From NCBI GenBank assembly GCA_027050775.1, contig JALUBH010000028.1, positions 25,553 to 86,936 on the forward strand: DNA of 61,384 nt, in the 5' to 3' direction. Shown piece by piece: positions 17,537-27,289 of the stretch. The notes under the pieces are model-generated. The model saw only the letters and a list, made by a program, of their open reading frames with translations, had not been told where the DNA came from and ran no database searches. This DNA comes from Campylobacteraceae bacterium (GTDB lineage: Bacteria > Campylobacterota > Campylobacteria > Campylobacterales > Sulfurospirillaceae). The translations under genes and the position numbers were made by a program. Each line of letters opens with the position of its first letter. The first letter of the stretch is position 1.

Positions 17537-19535
17537 GTTTTTAATAATTTTAGCATTAGGGATAAGTATGCAAGCAGCACAATATAAATATACAAATAAC
17601 CTGATAAATGAGGATTCTCCATATTTAAGACAGCATGCCCATAATCCGGTAAACTGGATGCCTTGGGGTAAAAAAGCTTTTGAGAAAGCCAAAAAAGAGC
17701 ATAAATTGATTTTTTTGTCTATAGGATATAGCACTTGTCACTGGTGTCATGTGATGGAGAGAGAAACTTTTGAAGATGTAAAAAGCGCGAAACTTCTAAA
17801 TGATAATTTTGTCTCTATAAAAGTAGATAGAGAAGAGAGACCTGATATCGATAAATACTACCAAGATGTATTTTATCTTTTAAATAAAAGAGGTGGTGGG
17901 TGGCCACTAACTATTGTTATGACTCCTGAGAGAAAAGTGATATATGCGGGCACTTATTTGCCTAAAGAGCGAAAATCTTATTCTCCTAGTTTTAAAGATG
18001 TTATGAGTTTTCTAGTGGATAAATTTAAAAATAATCCAAATGAAATCAAAAAAAGTGCAGATAGTATAGAGCAGGCTATAATGCGATATACAAGTGTAAA
18101 AACTACAAAAGATAAGATTAGTTTAAAAATTGTAGATACCTTTGTAAAAGATGTAAAAGCCAGCTATGACAATATATATAAAGGCATAGGAAAATCCCCA
18201 AAATTTCCTCATGCAAGCACATTTGATACGCTTTTGGATATATATAAAGTTACAAAAAACCAAGATGCTCTACATATGAGCGAAGATGCCCTAAAAGCCA
18301 TGGCAAATGGTGGCATAAATGACCAGATAGAGGGTGGATTTTTTAGATACAGCACTGATGGTGCATGGACGATACCTCATTTTGAAAAGATGCTCTATAC
18401 AAATGCCGAGCTGATAGAAGCTTACTCAAAATTATATAGTATAAAGCCGACACAGTTTACTAAAAATGTGATTATGAGAACTGTCCAGAATATGGATGAC
18501 AGATTTTTAGATGATGGTTTATATAAGAGCGCAAGTGATGCAGATAGCGAAGGAGTTGAAGGCAAGTATTTTGTATTTTATGAGAAAAATGCACACAAAG
18601 CATTAAAAGATGCTGGTTTTGATGAAAAAAATATAAAAAATATATTGACTTATTTGAGTATCACGGAGGTTGGAAATTTTGAAGATGGGAAAACAAATCC
18701 TACAGTAGATACAGAAGAAAAGATCCCAAATAATCTTAAGAGAGCAAAAGTTGTTCTTAAAAAACTAAGAGAAAAAACAAAATATCCTTTTATAGATGAG
18801 AAAATTTTAACTTCTTGGAATTCTTTGATGGCAAGTGCTCTTTTTGAAGCAGGAGTAGTAGATAAAAAATATCCTCAAAAAGCTCTTAAATTAGTGGATA
18901 GTTTACTGAAAAATTTACAAAAAAACGGTGTTTTATATCATCAGTTATTAAAAGGTAGAGAGTTAAAAGTCAGAGGCTTGCTAGAAGATTATGCTTTTTT
19001 AAGTGATGCTTTGATAAAAGCATTTGAGTATTCACAAGATAAGAGATATATAAACAAAGCGCTTAGTTTGACAAATGAAGCTATGAGAAAATTCTATCTA
19101 GACGGTACTTGGTATCTATCTGATTCGGATTTTAAATCAATAGCACCTTTAGAGGATGCAAGTTACAGGAGTGCTCAAGCAGTTATGATAAAGGATATAT
19201 ATATTCTTGCTCTTTTAAAAGGGGATATAGACTTGTATGAAAAAGCAGATCTTATGCTCTCTCGTATCGCTTCAAAAATCAAATCCCACCCTTTTGCTTA
19301 TCCTGAAGCTATAAAATTAGTAATCATATCAAAAAAAGGTGAAATAGATTTAAAAGGTCCAAAGAGTAGAATCTCTGATTTGAGAAAGATTAAGAAGGAT
19401 GTTAACTACCCGTATATGTACATTATAGAAGAAAATCAAGATATGCTCCAAGCCTGTACCGCCAAACAATGTTTTGCATTTTCAAAAGATGCACAAGAGC
19501 TCCAAAACCAAATCATAAAATATCTCAAACGCTAG
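17520..19535 (+). CDS. DUF255 thioredoxin-like protein (YyaL/spermatogenesis-associated 20 family), exported
   Basis: 671 aa. The N-terminal signal peptide is [20 protein letters not shown]. The family hallmark [15 protein letters not shown]-type block follows (here [20 protein letters not shown]). Next is a thioredoxin fold with [14 protein letters not shown] (CxxC) and then an (alpha/alpha)6 barrel ([32 protein letters not shown]). Most members are cytosolic, so the signal peptide is notable. It overlaps the rhodanese gene. The biochemical role of the family is not established. Confidence 0.9.
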   Translation: MKIISKFLIILALGISMQAAQYKYTNNLINEDSPYLRQHAHNPVNWMPWGKKAFEKAKKEHKLIFLSIGYSTCHWCHVMERETFEDVKSAKLLNDNFVSIKVDREERPDIDKYYQDVFYLLNKRGGGWPLTIVMTPERKVIYAGTYLPKERKSYSPSFKDVMSFLVDKFKNNPNEIKKSADSIEQAIMRYTSVKTTKDKISLKIVDTFVKDVKASYDNIYKGIGKSPKFPHASTFDTLLDIYKVTKNQDALHMSEDALKAMANGGINDQIEGGFFRYSTDGAWTIPHFEKMLYTNAELIEAYSKLYSIKPTQFTKNVIMRTVQNMDDRFLDDGLYKSASDADSEGVEGKYFVFYEKNAHKALKDAGFDEKNIKNILTYLSITEVGNFEDGKTNPTVDTEEKIPNNLKRAKVVLKKLREKTKYPFIDEKILTSWNSLMASALFEAGVVDKKYPQKALKLVDSLLKNLQKNGVLYHQLLKGRELKVRGLLEDYAFLSDALIKAFEYSQDKRYINKALSLTNEAMRKFYLDGTWYLSDSDFKSIAPLEDASYRSAQAVMIKDIYILALLKGDIDLYEKADLMLSRIASKIKSHPFAYPEAIKLVIISKKGEIDLKGPKSRISDLRKIKKDVNYPYMYIIEENQDMLQACTAKQCFAFSKDAQELQNQIIKYLKR

Positions 19536-19553
19536 ATTATTATATAAAATTAA

Positions 19554-19586
19554 TTCTACATGTAGAGCATAGCTCTACATGTAGAA
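19554..19586. terminator. Perfect 15-bp inverted repeat between convergent genes
   Basis: The arms TTCTACATGTAGAGC and GCTCTACATGTAGAA surround a 3-nt loop (ATA). It separates the DUF255 gene from the convergent hyfB-like gene and even supplies the latter's last codons and TAG stop. It likely ends transcription from both sides, though U-tracts are poor. Each arm carries the CTACATGTAG palindrome found at seven other sites in the window. Confidence 0.6.
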
Positions 19587-21695
19587 AGATATGCCAAGAA
19601 ATACGAGCAGAGTTAAAATCGCATAACTAGCATAAGTATTTATCTTGCCACTATGCATTTTAGCCAAGAGATGTGATAGTTTTTTTGCAAAATTCATCAA
19701 TGGATATAGTACTAAACGATCGATTAAGTGTACCTCTTGTCGCTCTTGCTTGATACTTAAGCGAAAATGCTTTGATGCAGTCTCTTTTTGATTGCTTATA
19801 TTTGAGCGTAAAATCGTACTGAAAATGACTCTTACGGGTTGGGCAAATCCACTCGCCGTATATGTCATTTGAGGCAAAAGATTTTTTATACCCCCATCCC
19901 ATCTGGTTTTGTAAACCACAGTTCTTTTTCTAGCCACCAAAAGCCATACTAAGCCGACTGTCAGTCCAAAGAGTATCAAAAATGTTATGAGCATATATGA
20001 GGTTGACATAGCAAAAACTACGGGATTGTCCTTGCCTCCGCGATGCATCACTACCACTCCTCTACCATATAGTGTATTTTTACCTACTTGCGCTCCTATA
20101 TTGTGGAAATCATTAACAAAACCAGAAGGCAGTTTATCAGCTACTTTTTGATTATTAAAAAATGGAGGCACAAGAGCAGTTGTGGCAGAAGCACTTGTTA
20201 TAGGATAAACAGCTCTGTCTATCGTAGGAATTACAAATGTTGGCAATACGCCAAGCAAAAATGCAACAATAGCAAGAAGTGCCATAGGTGCTAGAGTAGT
20301 TTTTGTCACCTCTTTTGTTTTCTCTATGGATTTGGAGCGAGCCATCCCTAGAAAACTCATAGAAAAAGCACGGGTAAAGCAAGTGACAGTCAGACCGGCA
20401 GTAAGTGCTAAAAGTACACCGGCGATGATAAATGATACTTTTACACCTAGCGATGCTAGCTCTACACTGCGAAGTAAGGATTCAAGCGTAAGCCACTCGC
20501 TGACAAAACCGTTAAATGGTGGCATGGCCGATATGGACAGAACACCTATCAAAACAAAAAAACCGGTCCACGGCATTCTTTTGAGTAGTCCACCCAATTT
20601 ATCAAGACTTTTTGTTTTACTTTCATCTTCTATCACTCCTGCACCCATAAAAAGAAGAGTTTTGAAGACAGAGTGATTTAAAAGATGATACAATGACGCG
20701 ACCAATGCCATAGAAGCAGCGACCTTATGTCCGCTCGTGAGAAAAATCATACTAGCACCAAATGCAGTGATAATGATACCGGCATTTTCTATGGAGCTAT
20801 GAGCTAAAATAGTTTTAAAATTATCCTCTATGGTAGCATACAATATACCAATCAATGCGGTAATCGAGCCAACTATGAGCAGAATAACACCAAATCCTAC
20901 TTCAGACATAGGTAAAAAGTTGGCATTAACGCGGATGATTCCATAAAGTCCTAGGTTTAGTGTTGCACCTGCTATAAAAGGTATAAACGCCGTTGGAGTT
21001 ACACTATAAGCTCTTGAAATCCAAAAATTAAACGGTATTAATCCCCCTTTTATGCCAAAACCTAAAAAAGATAGTATAAATACACTCCATTGCATACCAA
21101 CGCTCAAGCTAGAAATACTAGCTTCCAATCCTTCAAAACTTAGTGTTTTTGCATTTGTTGCCAAAAGTAAAAAAGCGATAGCTATAGCCAAAGTTCCGGT
21201 TTCTCCGACAGCCAACATTATATATCCTGCTCTCTCGCTCTTTCCGCTGTTTACAAGAAGATAGATGAGTATAGACATAACTTCCCAAACCAAAAGAAAC
21301 AAAAAGATATTTGAAGAGATTAACACCAATATGACAAATATGATAAGGCTAAGAAACAAGACTAAAAGAAAACTGTTATTACTCTCTTTGATGTATGATA
21401 CGCGGGTTGAGGCAAATATCGAAGCCGGCAAGGTAACTATCGCTGTTGCAATCAAGAAAAAAGCGGACAAATAATCCACTCTTATACTTAAATAGCCGAT
21501 ATTTGGAATCATCCAAAGTGATGCGGTATAAATGGTTTTGCTAAAAAGAGAGTGGAGGGCAAATGATAAAAGAGCAACAGACCCAACAGATCCCGATATA
21601 CCCGCAATTTTTGCAGACATGTTTTTAGGCAACACAAGTATAGCTACGATTCCCGCAATATAAATCAAAAAGCTTATCAGTAACAAATCATCCAT
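19575..21695 (-). CDS. HyfB/NuoL-like proton-translocating membrane subunit of Ehr-type complex
   Basis: 706 aa from the ATG overlapping the upstream TGA (TGATG at 21695); a longer N-terminus is not needed. It is a polytopic antiporter-like subunit (proton_antipo_M core: LLVWEVMSILIYLLV, GFGIKGGLIPFNFWISRAYS, AHSSIENAGII). There is a long C-terminal extension with further helices as in HyfB/HycC. Conserved Glu in LVWEVMS and Lys in GIKGGLIPFN fit ion channel residues. It is the last gene of the six-gene operon. It should pump H+ or Na+, coupled to electron transfer by the peripheral arm. Confidence 0.87.
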   Translation of the reverse strand: MDDLLLISFLIYIAGIVAILVLPKNMSAKIAGISGSVGSVALLSFALHSLFSKTIYTASLWMIPNIGYLSIRVDYLSAFFLIATAIVTLPASIFASTRVSYIKESNNSFLLVLFLSLIIFVILVLISSNIFLFLLVWEVMSILIYLLVNSGKSERAGYIMLAVGETGTLAIAIAFLLLATNAKTLSFEGLEASISSLSVGMQWSVFILSFLGFGIKGGLIPFNFWISRAYSVTPTAFIPFIAGATLNLGLYGIIRVNANFLPMSEVGFGVILLIVGSITALIGILYATIEDNFKTILAHSSIENAGIIITAFGASMIFLTSGHKVAASMALVASLYHLLNHSVFKTLLFMGAGVIEDESKTKSLDKLGGLLKRMPWTGFFVLIGVLSISAMPPFNGFVSEWLTLESLLRSVELASLGVKVSFIIAGVLLALTAGLTVTCFTRAFSMSFLGMARSKSIEKTKEVTKTTLAPMALLAIVAFLLGVLPTFVIPTIDRAVYPITSASATTALVPPFFNNQKVADKLPSGFVNDFHNIGAQVGKNTLYGRGVVVMHRGGKDNPVVFAMSTSYMLITFLILFGLTVGLVWLLVARKRTVVYKTRWDGGIKNLLPQMTYTASGFAQPVRVIFSTILRSNISNQKETASKHFRLSIKQERQEVHLIDRLVLYPLMNFAKKLSHLLAKMHSGKINTYASYAILTLLVFLGISFYM

Positions 21696-22414
21696 CACTT
21701 TGTACCTCTTTTTATGTTTTTGCGTCCTGCAAGACTCAATAATCCATGTAAAATAGCAAGCGGAGGAGGTGGACATCCAGGCACCGTGATATCTACGGGT
21801 AATATACTAGAAACTCCATTTTCAGCGATAAAACCACCTTCAAAAACACCGCCGCTAAGAGCACAAGTTCCTACTGCCATCACCTTTTTTGGCGTAGGCA
21901 TGGCTTCATAAGCCTTTAGTAAAGCACCTTTCATCTGTTGGGTTACCGCACCTACTACAAGAAGTACATCTGCTTTTCTAGGGCTTGGAGTGATAAAAAA
22001 TCCCAATCTGTGCATATTATAAAGAGGACTGTTTAAAAGTTTTGTTTCATTTAGACATGCTCCACAATCTCCGCTATCAACCACACATATATGAAGTGAG
22101 TGCCCAAAAGTACTTGAAAAAGGAGTTGAATTTTTTTCAAATGATGCCCACTCAAATCCTTCGCTCCAAGACAGAGGCTCTTTTGTGTCTCTGCTACAAC
22201 GATAACAATGGATACAAAGCGAGGATTCCAAAAGCAGTTTTTCATCTGTTTTGTGTATAGCCCTTGTTGGACAAACCGAGATTAAATCATCACTGTTTAT
22301 ATTGTCTGTGATTTGCGGTAAACCGGGAGTAATTCCCGATGCAGTCTCTTCTTGCTTTGGATAACGAGTTGAGACAACACCGGTTTTTAACCCCTTTTTA
22401 ACCCAATAACTCAT
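21695..22414 (-). CDS. HyfI/NuoB-like small subunit with N-terminal ferredoxin segment (HyfH-HyfI fusion)
   Basis: 239 aa. The N-terminal part carries one [4Fe-4S] ferredoxin set: CPTRAI followed by CIHCYRC (about residues 48-76). The C-terminal NuoB-like domain keeps the four proximal-cluster cysteines: GDCGACLNE, GTCALSGG and VPGCPPPP. HyfH (two-cluster ferredoxin) and HyfI are normally separate; here a shortened HyfH appears fused to HyfI. It should pass electrons to or from the large subunit. RBS is AAGGAG, 9 nt after hyfG. Confidence 0.85.
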   Translation of the reverse strand: MSYWVKKGLKTGVVSTRYPKQEETASGITPGLPQITDNINSDDLISVCPTRAIHKTDEKLLLESSLCIHCYRCSRDTKEPLSWSEGFEWASFEKNSTPFSSTFGHSLHICVVDSGDCGACLNETKLLNSPLYNMHRLGFFITPSPRKADVLLVVGAVTQQMKGALLKAYEAMPTPKKVMAVGTCALSGGVFEGGFIAENGVSSILPVDITVPGCPPPPLAILHGLLSLAGRKNIKRGTK

Positions 22415-22423
22415 GCTAACTCC

Positions 22424-24001
22424 TTATCTGTCATTTTCAGCCACACTTTGCCCTAGCGTTGCCATGATAATCGGTAAATCTTGAAATGCAAAATTTTCAA
22501 TCGCAAGATGAAATCCATGCCAATTTGTAAAAGACGGTGTAAGCATACGGTATCTTTTCACCCTCTCGTTTTCATCTATCTCTATCCAGTGCCAAGCTGC
22601 TCCTCTTGGAGTTTCAACTCCGGCTAACGCGGTAGAAGCTTTGATATCTCCTTTGGCAAAAATTTCTCCTTTTGGCATTTTGGAGATAACTTGCTCCATA
22701 ATTTTTGCAGAAGTTTTGACTTCATCAAACAAAACTCTAAGCCTTGCATAGCCGTCACCTTCTATTTCGCATGAAGGCTCAAAATCCAGCTTATCGTATC
22801 CTAAATATGGCTGAAATTTTCTAAGGTCGTTACAATAATTTGATCCACGAGCCATCGGACCTACCAAATCGTGGGTTTTGGCTTCGCTTTTGTTTATGAC
22901 TCCTACCTCCTCTAATCTATCAAGAAAACTACTTGTATTGATTAAAAGATCTTTTATTTCGTCCAATCTGAGGATTATATTTTTGATTTTTCCTATGGCT
23001 TTTTGGCAAGATTTTTCATCGCAGTCTTTGCTCAGTCCTCCGATAACACACAATCCAAAAAAGTATCTGTGTACCGAGAGTTCACCGCTGAGTCTTAACA
23101 TCTCCTCTTCAAGTATGGCTACTTGGCTTGCCGCAACTACTAATCCTGTAGAGTTGCATATAGCTTCGATTGTGCTTATGTGACTTCGTATTCGTTCCAT
23201 CTCAGCGAAAAATATTCGCAGCATTTGGGCTCTTTTTGGAACTTTTATATCACTTGATGACTCAATCGCCAAACTGTATGCAAGAGCATGAGAAAAAGCA
23301 GAAGTGCCGGCATTTCTCTCTGCCAATAGAATCACATCTTTTACTCTTCTCCCAACAGCTATTTTCTCAACACCTCTGTATTTGAAAAACAGCCTTGGAA
23401 AAGCACGGATAATCTCTTCGCCTACAGTCTCTAATTGTATATTGAGTGATTCTGCTTCACCGGAAAACACTGGACCTATTGGCATGATAAAAGCACCTTT
23501 TAAATCAAGCACTCTTCTTGGTTGCCAGTCTAGTTTTGGTTTGAGGTTATTTAAAGCCGCTTTTTTATCAAAAGTGGAGCTCATGGGTTTTACACCCTCT
23601 TGCCAAATATCATCATGCAAGATAAAATCTCCCAAGCGAGGATGTCCCTCAAAGTTTATGCCAAAAAGATCTTCGGCCTCTCTTTCGTGCCAATCTGTTG
23701 CATGTACAAGAGTGCTGACACTTGTAAAATTTGGATCTTGCAGTGCTGAAGTTGTTATGATTTTTATGTATCCTATCTCTTTTGATCCCACAAAAAGATA
23801 ACAAAGCTCCCAGAGTTTTTTTTCTTGTGCTATCAATCCTGCAAAATGATACTTTTCTTGATTGAAAAGCCAATCACAAACAAGTGGCACTTGCTCTTTG
23901 TCGCATTGAACTATCATACTTTTAGAGTGAGCATCAATATATGGTTTTGTTTTAAATTTCCATTTCGATAGGAGAAGTTCCATTAGTCTAGCTTTTGTCA
24001 T
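22424..24001 (-). CDS. HyfG/NuoCD-like large subunit without Ni ligands (Ehr type)
   Basis: 525 aa. Residues 1-140 are the NuoC-like domain (ATDWHEREAEDLFGINFEGHP). The rest is the NiFe-hydrogenase/NuoD large-subunit fold. The usual ERICGICxxSH motif reads ERNAGTSAFSH (228-238), so both cysteines are gone. The usual C-terminal DPCxSC reads GQSVAE (517-522) and the chain stops three residues later. All four NiFe ligands are thus missing and no maturation genes are nearby. The protein cannot be a standard NiFe hydrogenase and fits energy-converting hydrogenase-related (Ehr) complexes. RBS is AGGAGG. Confidence 0.88.
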   Translation of the reverse strand: MTKARLMELLLSKWKFKTKPYIDAHSKSMIVQCDKEQVPLVCDWLFNQEKYHFAGLIAQEKKLWELCYLFVGSKEIGYIKIITTSALQDPNFTSVSTLVHATDWHEREAEDLFGINFEGHPRLGDFILHDDIWQEGVKPMSSTFDKKAALNNLKPKLDWQPRRVLDLKGAFIMPIGPVFSGEAESLNIQLETVGEEIIRAFPRLFFKYRGVEKIAVGRRVKDVILLAERNAGTSAFSHALAYSLAIESSSDIKVPKRAQMLRIFFAEMERIRSHISTIEAICNSTGLVVAASQVAILEEEMLRLSGELSVHRYFFGLCVIGGLSKDCDEKSCQKAIGKIKNIILRLDEIKDLLINTSSFLDRLEEVGVINKSEAKTHDLVGPMARGSNYCNDLRKFQPYLGYDKLDFEPSCEIEGDGYARLRVLFDEVKTSAKIMEQVISKMPKGEIFAKGDIKASTALAGVETPRGAAWHWIEIDENERVKRYRMLTPSFTNWHGFHLAIENFAFQDLPIIMATLGQSVAENDR

Positions 24002-24005
24002 AAAA

Positions 24006-25451
24006 TCAACCTCCTATTGTTTTAGCTGCAAGTTCTATAAGATTTTGCAGATTTTGAGGTATGTAAATACCAAGTAAAATGATAGGTAAAGAAGCAATTG
24101 CAAAGGTTATTTTGCTACTTAAGGGCAAAGAGAAAGAGCTTTTATTCTTAGTCCCGTCATCTCCAAAGACCATGCTGCTGACATGGTACATAATAGCAAA
24201 AAATGCAATCGCTATAAAAGTTACGAGCAAGCCTATTATCAGGTATTCACCCTTTTCTAAGCCCGCTTTTAGGATAGAAAATTCACTTAAAAAGAGTGCA
24301 AACGGAGGTGCTCCGGCGATTGAGAGTCCGCCAAAAAGAAAAGTTATACCAACCAATGGTGATCGTTGTATCAGGTTTTTAACCGATGCTATATCTCTTG
24401 TACCGGCGTACATCAAGACACCACCTGCTGCATAAAAACAAAATGATTTTGTAACGGCATGTGCGATTATCTGTGTAGTTGCAGCCAAATTCGCATCATG
24501 CCCGCCTAAACCGAATGCTACAAGGATGATACCCATCTGCTCTACTGTTGAAAAAGCAAAAAGCCTTTTGTAATCCTTGACTTGCAATATCAAAAAAGAG
24601 GCAACTCCTACGGAAATTAAACCAAATATCATAAGCCAATCATTTACATCTATACTGTTGGATGCCGTAATTATAGGCAAGAGTCGAAGTATGATATACA
24701 GTATTGCTGTTGTTTCTATACCTGAAAGCATAGCACAAACAGGACTTGGAGCTTGAGAGTGTGCATCGGGTAACCAAGTATGTAAAGGTACTAAACCGAT
24801 TTTTGCTCCAAAGCCCACAAATATAAAGATAAATGATGCTCTTAAAAGCACAGGTGACATTTGTGGTGCAATATCTTGTAAACCCTGCCAAGTGTAGTGC
24901 TCTATGCCTGCTTGTCTTGCAGCCCAGTAAAGAATCAAAAATCCCAATAGTGCGATGGCAGCTCCCATGATGGTGAGGACTATGTATTTCCAAGCTGCTT
25001 CTATGGCTGCGTGTGTATTTTGAAAACCAACCAATAAAACAGAGAAAAGTGTTGTTAGCTCAACTGCTATCCATACGGTATTTGGTTCTTGGATTAGTGG
25101 TAAAATAAGCATTGAAAAAGCAAATAGGTTGAAATTTAAGAAATATTTTTGCTCCTCTTTCTTGTCTTTAAAGTTCATATATCCTATAGAAAAAATAGAT
25201 GCGGTAAAGTATATGAAAGATATCAATAAAAGTATAACCGAGCCCATGGCATTAAGTGCAATCCAGTTTGGAATCGCGATGAGCGTGTGAGTTGATGAGT
25301 CGAGTATATTTGAAGCCGTCAAAATAGCAAGAAGCAGTGTCAAAAAAGATCCAAGTAGTGTTATCTTCGCTCCCCAAGAAGCACTTTTTATAGGTATGAC
25401 AGACAATAGCGAGGTCATTAGTGAAAGAGATATAAGCCATATAAGTATCAT
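24006..25451 (-). CDS. HyfF/NuoN-like antiporter subunit
   Basis: 481 aa polytopic proton_antipo_M protein. Key segments are AVELTTLFSVLLVG (Glu in TM5), GFGAKIGLVPLHTWLPDAHS (Lys in TM7 region), FAFSTVEQMGIIL and FLFGGLSIAGAPPFALFLSE. These are the residues used for ion movement in complex I-like antiporters. HyfF and HyfB give the complex two pump-type subunits. It lies between HyfE and HyfG with a 2-5 nt gap and RBS AGGAGG. Confidence 0.88.
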   Translation of the reverse strand: MILIWLISLSLMTSLLSVIPIKSASWGAKITLLGSFLTLLLAILTASNILDSSTHTLIAIPNWIALNAMGSVILLLISFIYFTASIFSIGYMNFKDKKEEQKYFLNFNLFAFSMLILPLIQEPNTVWIAVELTTLFSVLLVGFQNTHAAIEAAWKYIVLTIMGAAIALLGFLILYWAARQAGIEHYTWQGLQDIAPQMSPVLLRASFIFIFVGFGAKIGLVPLHTWLPDAHSQAPSPVCAMLSGIETTAILYIILRLLPIITASNSIDVNDWLMIFGLISVGVASFLILQVKDYKRLFAFSTVEQMGIILVAFGLGGHDANLAATTQIIAHAVTKSFCFYAAGGVLMYAGTRDIASVKNLIQRSPLVGITFLFGGLSIAGAPPFALFLSEFSILKAGLEKGEYLIIGLLVTFIAIAFFAIMYHVSSMVFGDDGTKNKSSFSLPLSSKITFAIASLPIILLGIYIPQNLQNLIELAAKTIGG

Positions 25452-25452
25452 T

Positions 25453-26133
25453 TTATGCCTCCTCTTTTAATTTTGAAAGATTGCCGATGGAAGTTGTCCC
25501 GATTTGTTCATGAACACTTCTTGTTAAAATTCCTATGACAAAGGTTAGGATAAGGATATCAAAAGCCAATGCCAACTCTGAGATAAGTGGCAAATCAGGC
25601 GCTATCGCAACACCGGCAAAAAAAGCTCCGTTTTCCATAGCCAAAAGCCCCAAAAGCTGAGGAACAGCCTCTCTCCTGACAGTTAGCGTATATGCCCCAA
25701 GAAAGAGTCCTGCCAATCCAACAGGCACATTTATATGAACAACGCTTGATATATTTTGGGTCTCTACCCAAGGCAGGCTGAAGAAATAAGCCGCTATTGT
25801 CAATATAAGAGCAATTATGAGGGATGTGGGGATATTTAAAACCTGAGTAATCTCTCTTTTGGTGTATATCTCTTTTTTAACCATTCGTTTCAAAAGCCAT
25901 GGCAGTAGAAAAACTTTTGTAATTAGGTTGATAGCGCCGACAGCCATCAAATCCAAAGAAAATGGTTTTAAGCCTAGCAATACCGCAGAAATTACCAAAA
26001 ATATAGATTGCAATATGAAAAACTTCAAGCTCGCCTTTATCTGCCTAGTTGCTACTATACCAAAAGTCGAGACGATAAATAGACCGCCTGCTAGGGCATT
26101 TAGATTTGTGATAAGAGGTGTAATATTACTCAT
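25453..26133 (-). CDS. HyfE-like membrane subunit
   Basis: 226 aa with about seven transmembrane helices. The N-terminal half is NuoJ/HyfE-like and the C-terminal half NuoK-like (RREAVPQLLGLLAMENGAFF with LALAFDILILTFVIGILTRS), the fusion that defines HyfE. The ENGAFF glutamate matches the conserved NuoK Glu. Its start overlaps hyfC by 4 nt. Confidence 0.87.
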   Translation of the reverse strand: MSNITPLITNLNALAGGLFIVSTFGIVATRQIKASLKFFILQSIFLVISAVLLGLKPFSLDLMAVGAINLITKVFLLPWLLKRMVKKEIYTKREITQVLNIPTSLIIALILTIAAYFFSLPWVETQNISSVVHINVPVGLAGLFLGAYTLTVRREAVPQLLGLLAMENGAFFAGVAIAPDLPLISELALAFDILILTFVIGILTRSVHEQIGTTSIGNLSKLKEEA

Positions 26134-27095
26134 AGGTTTGCTCCATGTTGATAAAAAATACTTGCTAACATAGCAACGACTGCTATCACAAAAGCAGCAC
26201 TTAAAAATTCGCTTATCCTAAAGAGTCTGAGTTTTGCCAGTGATGACTCTACTAACACAAGAAAGAGTATGAAAAACAAAACTTTTATCAGTATGAGCGG
26301 GATTGCCAATAAAATAGAGCCCCAAGACAAATCGGTTGCTAATCCCCACGGGGCTAAAAGTACATTTGAAAATATAATAATCAATACAAAAAACTTCATC
26401 CATCCACCCCATTTCATAAGGGCAGCTCCATATCCGCTATACTCTAAATCCTTTGACTCTTCTATCATTGCAAGTTCAAAGTGACCTGAGGGATTATCCA
26501 CAGGGATTCGCCCTTTTTCAGCCAATATTAGCATGACAAATGAAATCAAAAGGAGTAAATGCGAAGGCTCAAAGAAGTTTGATACAGGAGTTACCCATCT
26601 TTGTTGGACTATATAAGGTATGGTAGAGTTGGCAACAAAAGAGACCGTAAAAAATACTATAAGAAAGACAGGCTCTGCTAAAAAGCCAACCATCCTAGTT
26701 CTGCTAGCACCCATGGGACCATAAGGATTTGCTGTATCAACGGCTGAGAGAACGGCAAAAAAACCACCCAACGCAAGAACAAATCCGGCACCCACCATAT
26801 CATCCATAAATGCCCAAAACAGTGGATAGTCAGTCAAAACAGGTATGAGAAGAGCCACAAACATAGGTGCAATAAACACGATAAAAGGGGTGATTCTAAA
26901 AATCCATGAACTATCTTGCGAAATGACTTGGTCTTTGTGAAATAGTTTATAAAGATCATAATAAGGCTGAAAGATACTAGGACCATGTTTTGATTGGACA
27001 ATCTCTTTTAAGCGATTTAGTATCCCCATGATTAGTGGAGAAAAAAACATGACGACTAAGACTTGCAGGATGTTAAATAAGATATATTTACTCAT
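26130..27095 (-). CDS. HyfC/NuoH-like membrane anchor subunit
   Basis: 321 aa with about eight transmembrane helices. NuoH signatures are SKHGPSIFQPYYDLYKLFHK near the N-terminus, GRIPVDNPSGHFELAMIEE in the middle, and DTANPYGPMGASR. It anchors the peripheral arm to the membrane and forms the first ion channel. It is the first structural gene of the operon, with RBS AAAGGAG. Its ATG overlaps the TGA of a 25-codon ORF that follows the fluoride riboswitch. Confidence 0.9.
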   Translation of the reverse strand: MSKYILFNILQVLVVMFFSPLIMGILNRLKEIVQSKHGPSIFQPYYDLYKLFHKDQVISQDSSWIFRITPFIVFIAPMFVALLIPVLTDYPLFWAFMDDMVGAGFVLALGGFFAVLSAVDTANPYGPMGASRTRMVGFLAEPVFLIVFFTVSFVANSTIPYIVQQRWVTPVSNFFEPSHLLLLISFVMLILAEKGRIPVDNPSGHFELAMIEESKDLEYSGYGAALMKWGGWMKFFVLIIIFSNVLLAPWGLATDLSWGSILLAIPLILIKVLFFILFLVLVESSLAKLRLFRISEFLSAAFVIAVVAMLASIFYQHGANL

Positions 27096-27169
27096 CCAAA
27101 ACTCCTTTGTGAAAAATAATAGATTGGTAAATGGCAGGGTAATGGTATGTAAGGATAAATTTGAGGCAT
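27092..27169 (-). CDS. Possible leader ORF between fluoride riboswitch and hyfC-like gene
   Basis: 25 codons, MPQIYPYIPLPCHLPIYYFS and five more residues. A strong RBS (AAGGAGA, 9 nt upstream) precedes the ATG. The TGA overlaps the hyfC ATG (ATGA), so reading it would couple translation to the operon. No homologue is recognised. It could be a true leader peptide or a by-product; conservation in relatives would decide. Confidence 0.4.
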   Translation of the reverse strand: MPQIYPYIPLPCHLPIYYFSQRSFG

Positions 27170-27225
27170 ATGTGTCGCTCTCCTTGTAAATCTAAAATAA
27201 TAACTTTTGTTTTTTTGATTAAAAA

Positions 27226-27280
27226 CATAGGAGTCATTATCTCGTTTAGAGCAGATTTACAGGGGAACTCCATCCCCAAA
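27226..27280 (-). promoter_or_regulatory. Fluoride riboswitch (crcB motif) upstream of the Ehr operon
   Basis: Read on the minus strand: GGGGATGGAGTTCCCC, then TGTAAATCTGCTCTAAACGAG, then ATAATGACTCCTATG (segments given separately). This has the crcB-motif signatures: GGNGAUGG with a closing stem (GGGG/CCCC), a variable hairpin (CUC/GAG), and UAAUGACUCCUA. The GGAGU of the first part can pair with ACUCC of the last, the defining pseudoknot. No terminator with U-tract follows. The CUCCU end is instead complementary to the SDs AAGGAGA (27179-27185) and AAAGGAGT (hyfC), suggesting translational control that opens with fluoride. Confidence 0.93.
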
Positions 27281-27289
27281 AATTTCGTA

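Noticed and set aside
22424-24001. Annotation as active NiFe hydrogenase or formate hydrogenlyase large subunit
   Set aside because: Both CxxC Ni-binding motifs are replaced and no maturation genes are in the window.
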